Shown one piece after another: positions 61,368 to 64,000 of a stretch of 64,000 bases of DNA. Source of the DNA: Gordionus sp. m RMFG-2023. Taxonomy: Eukaryota > Nematomorpha > Gordioida > Chordodea > Parachordodidae. The stretch spans positions 124,001 through 188,000 of the forward strand of contig NW_027050885.1 of NCBI RefSeq assembly GCF_954871325.1. Reading direction: 5' to 3'. The position numbers and the translations under genes were made by a program. Position 1 is the first letter of the stretch. Each line of letters opens with the position of its first letter. The notes under the pieces were generated by a model, which made no database searches, had not been told where the DNA came from, and saw nothing but the letters and a program-made list of their open reading frames with translations.

Positions 61368-64000
61368 AAACCCTTTCAAAGGGATTTTAAAAATATAAAA
61401 AAACCCAAGGGATATTAAGGGTTAAATCTTTGGGTTAGGGTTAGGGTTAGAGAGTTAAGGTTATGGTTAGGGTTAGTGTTAGATTTAGGGTTAGTAATAG
61501 TATTAAATATATAGAATATAATATGATTATTTTAAAATTATTTTTCTAAGTTCATAAAGTATATATTAAAGTGTTTTATATATATATATGTGAAACATAC
61601 GTAAAAATGCTTATCACGCGAAAATATAATAAATCCCTTACAAGGGATTTTAAAAATATAAAAAACTCAAGAGATATTAAATGTTAAATCTTTGCGTTAG
61701 GGTTAGGGTTAGAGGGTTAAGGTTAGGGTTAGTGTTAGGGTTAGGGTTAGGGTTAGTGTTAGATTTAGGGTTAGTAATATTATAAATATATAGAATATAA
61801 TAAGAATATTTTAAAATTATTTTTCTAAGTTCATAAAGTATATATTAAAGTGTTTATTATATATATATGTGAAACATACGTAAAAATGCTTATCACGTGA
61901 AAATATAATAAAACCCTTTCAAAGGGATTTTAAAAATATAAAAAAACTCAAGGGATATTAAGGGTTAAATCTTTGGGTTAGGGTTAGGGTTAGAGAGTTA
62001 AGGTTATGGTTACGGTTAGTGTTAGATTTAGGGTGAGTAATAGTATTAAATATATAGAATATAATAAGATTATTTTAAAATTATTTTTCTAAGTTCATAA
62101 AGTATATATTAAAGTGTTTTATATATATATATGTGAAACATACGTAAAAATGCTTATCACGCGAAAATATAATAAATCCCTTACAAGGGATTTTAAAAAT
62201 ATAAAAAACTCACGAGATATTAAGGCTTAAATCATTGAGTTAGGGTTAGGGTTAGAGGGTTAAGGTTAGAGTTAGGGTTAGTGTTGGGGTTAGGGTTAGT
62301 GTTAGATTTAGGTTTAGTAATAGTATTAAATATATAGAATATAATAAGATTATTTTAAAATTATTTTTCTAAGTTCATAAAGTATATATTAGTGTTTTTT
62401 ATATATATATGTAAAACATATGTAAAAATGCTTACCACGTGAAAATATAATAAAACCCTTCAAGGGATTTTTAAAATTTAAAAATCTCAAGAGATATTAA
62501 GGGTTAATTCATTGGGTTAGGGTTAGGGTTAGAATGTTAAGGTTAGGGTTAGTGTTAGGGTTAGTGTTAGATATAGGGTTAGTAATAGTATTAAATATAT
62601 AGAATATAATAAGATTATTTTAAAATTATTTTTCTAAGTTTATAAAGTATATATTAAAGTGTTTTATATATATATATGTGAAACATACGTAAAAATGCTT
62701 ATCACGTAAAAATTTAATAAAATCCTTGAAAGGTATTTTAAAAATATAAAAAAACTCAAGAGATATTAAAGGTTAAATCATTGGGTTATGGTTATGGTTA
62801 GGGGGTTAGGGTTAGGGTTAGTGTTAAGGTTATGGTTAGGGTTAGTGTTAGATTTAGGGTTAGTATTAGTATTAAATATATAGAATATAATAAGATTATT
62901 TTAAAATTATTTTTCTAAGTTCATAAAGTATATATTAAAGTGTTTTATATATATATATGTGAAACATACGTAAAAATGCTTACCACGCGAAAATATAATA
63001 AATCCCTTACAAGGGATTTTAAAAATATAAAAAAACTCAAGAGATATTAAAGGTTAAATCATTTAGTTATGTTTATGGTTAGGGGGTTAGGGTTAGGGTT
63101 AGTGTTAAGATTATGGTTAGGGTTAGTGTTAGATTTAGGGTTAGTATTAGTATTAAATATATAGAATATAATAAGATTATTTTAAAATTATTTTTCTAAG
63201 TTCATAAAGTATATATTAAAGTGTTTTATATATATATATGTGAAATATACGTAAAAATGCTTATCACGTGAAAATATAATAAAACCCTTTCAAAGGGATT
63301 TTAAAAATATAAAAAAACTCAAGGGATATTAAGGGTTAAATCTTTGGGTTAGGGTTAGGGTTAGAGAGTTAAGGATTTAGGGTTAGTAATAGTATTAAAT
63401 ATATAGAATATAATAAGATTATTTTAAAATTATTTTTCTAAGTTCATAAAGTATATATTAAAGTGTTTTATATATATATATGTGAAACATACGTAAAAAT
63501 GCTTATCACGTAAAAATTTAATAAAATCCTTGAAAGGTATTTTAAAAATATAAAAAAACTCAAGAGATATTAAAGGTTAAATCATTGGGTTATGGTTATG
63601 GTTAGGGGGTTAGGGTTAGGGTTAGTGTTAAGGTTATGGTTAGGGTTAGTGTTAGATTTAGGGTTAGTATTAGTATTAAATATATAGAATATAATAAGAT
63701 TATTTTAAAATTATTTTTCTAAGTTCATAAAGTATATATTAAAGTGTTTTATATATATATATGTGAAACATACGTAAAAATGCTTACCACGCGAAAATAT
63801 AATAAATCCCTTACAAGGGATTTTAAAAATATAAAAAAACTCAAGGGATATTAAGGGTTAAATCTTTGGGTTAGGGTTAGGGTTAGAGAGTTAAGGTTAG
63901 TGTTAGATTTAGGGTTAGTAATAGTATTAAATATATAGAATATAATAAGATTATTTTAAAATTATTTTTCTAAGTTCATAAAGTATATATTAAAGTGTTT
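61368..64000 (+). repeat. Repeat A-type unit, cut by window end
   Basis: Monomers 1 to 6 follow in order (61368, 61631, 61911, 62174, 62453, 62720). Then come a variant monomer at 63000 ('atttagttatgtttatgg', 'gttaagattatgg'), a short 'aaggatttagg' monomer at 63282, another monomer 6 type at 63524 and a partial monomer at 63804. The array continues past the window. Confidence 0.9.

Larger units (their letters stand above)
1..64000 (+). repeat. Telomere-like satellite array, ~275 bp monomer, whole window
   Basis: The window consists of head-to-tail monomers, all in the same orientation, with no interruption by unique sequence. Each monomer has, in order, a short inverted repeat, an A-rich spacer, a degenerate TTAGGG-type tract, an AT-rich spacer, a (TA)n tract and a CpG-containing box. 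Lengths in the first 19 monomers run from 251 to 295 bp; shorter (about 241 bp) and longer (338 bp) forms occur further in. Two broad classes alternate irregularly: short monomers (251-263 bp, usually with 'ctttggg' and 'gagagttaagg') and long ones (about 280 bp, usually with 'cattg' and more hexamers). The array starts and ends beyond the window. Subtelomeric heterochromatin is the most natural reading; a centromeric or sex-chromosome satellite carrying interstitial telomere repeats is possible. The tandem structure is certain; the chromosomal location is inference. Confidence 0.98.

Noticed and set aside
1-64000. Open reading frames through the hexamer tracts (Leu-Gly repeats on +, Pro-Asn or Thr-Leu on -)
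   Set aside because: They arise from the 6 bp periodicity, end in the stop-rich AT spacers of each monomer, and repeat with the satellite. There is no sign of coding constraint or of any known domain.
1-64000. CRISPR array
   Set aside because: Regularly spaced short palindromes are present, but the spacers between them are repeats of each other and about 260 bp long.
1-64000. Plant origin because of TTTAGGG
   Set aside because: TTTAGGG occurs about once per monomer in a fixed context ('gatttaggg'); the dominant unit is TTAGGG.

Overview
The whole 64 kb window is one uninterrupted tandem satellite array. I see no protein-coding gene, tRNA, rRNA, transposon, LTR element, CRISPR array or plasmid/phage module in it. 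The basic unit is an AT-rich monomer, mostly 250-295 bp (the first 19 average about 275 bp, so roughly 235 monomers in all). Each monomer has the same module order on the + strand: a short inverted repeat (for example CCCTTTcAAAGGG or AAATCCCTTacAAGGGATTT); an A-rich spacer; a degenerate telomere-like tract of TTAGGG-type hexamers (about 80-110 bp); an AT-rich spacer containing ATTTTAAAAT; a (TA)n microsatellite; and a box with nearly all the CpGs of the monomer (TACGTA followed by CACGTG or CACGCG). The first monomer has 64 G+C in 263 bases (24%), and G outnumbers C about three to one on this strand.

The source is a eukaryote whose telomere repeat is probably TTAGGG (many animals, filamentous fungi, several protist groups). 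I cannot name the species. The array looks subtelomeric or otherwise heterochromatic. The G-rich strand reads left to right throughout, so if the array lies in the same orientation as the terminal repeats, the chromosome end is to the right. No pure telomere tract is present; the longest perfect runs I saw are three hexamers.

Layout. 1-10440: two almost identical copies of a 19-monomer, 5.2 kb higher-order repeat (HOR). 10441-16920: a 6480 bp unit that begins as a third copy and switches to another monomer order near 12.4 kb. 16921-36604: an 8070 bp unit, a shorter 3544 bp unit and a second 8070 bp unit, with a nested 1596 bp segment used in several places. 36605-48249: shortened units, including a 1642 bp repeat, an 807/808 bp duplication and many chimeric joins. 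48250-56479: an island of more diverged monomers, with a 548 bp dimer duplication and two copies of an unusual 338 bp monomer carrying two extra segments (42 and 79 bp). 56480-64000: a return to the 5.2 kb-type monomers in rearranged order, running off the right edge.

There are no genes to work together here. What can be read is a history: repeated unequal exchange or gene conversion in register with the monomer, recent homogenisation of the flanks, and an older, less homogenised centre. The features that persist despite this turnover (the dyad at each monomer start and the CpG/E-box-like box at each end) are the best candidates for function.
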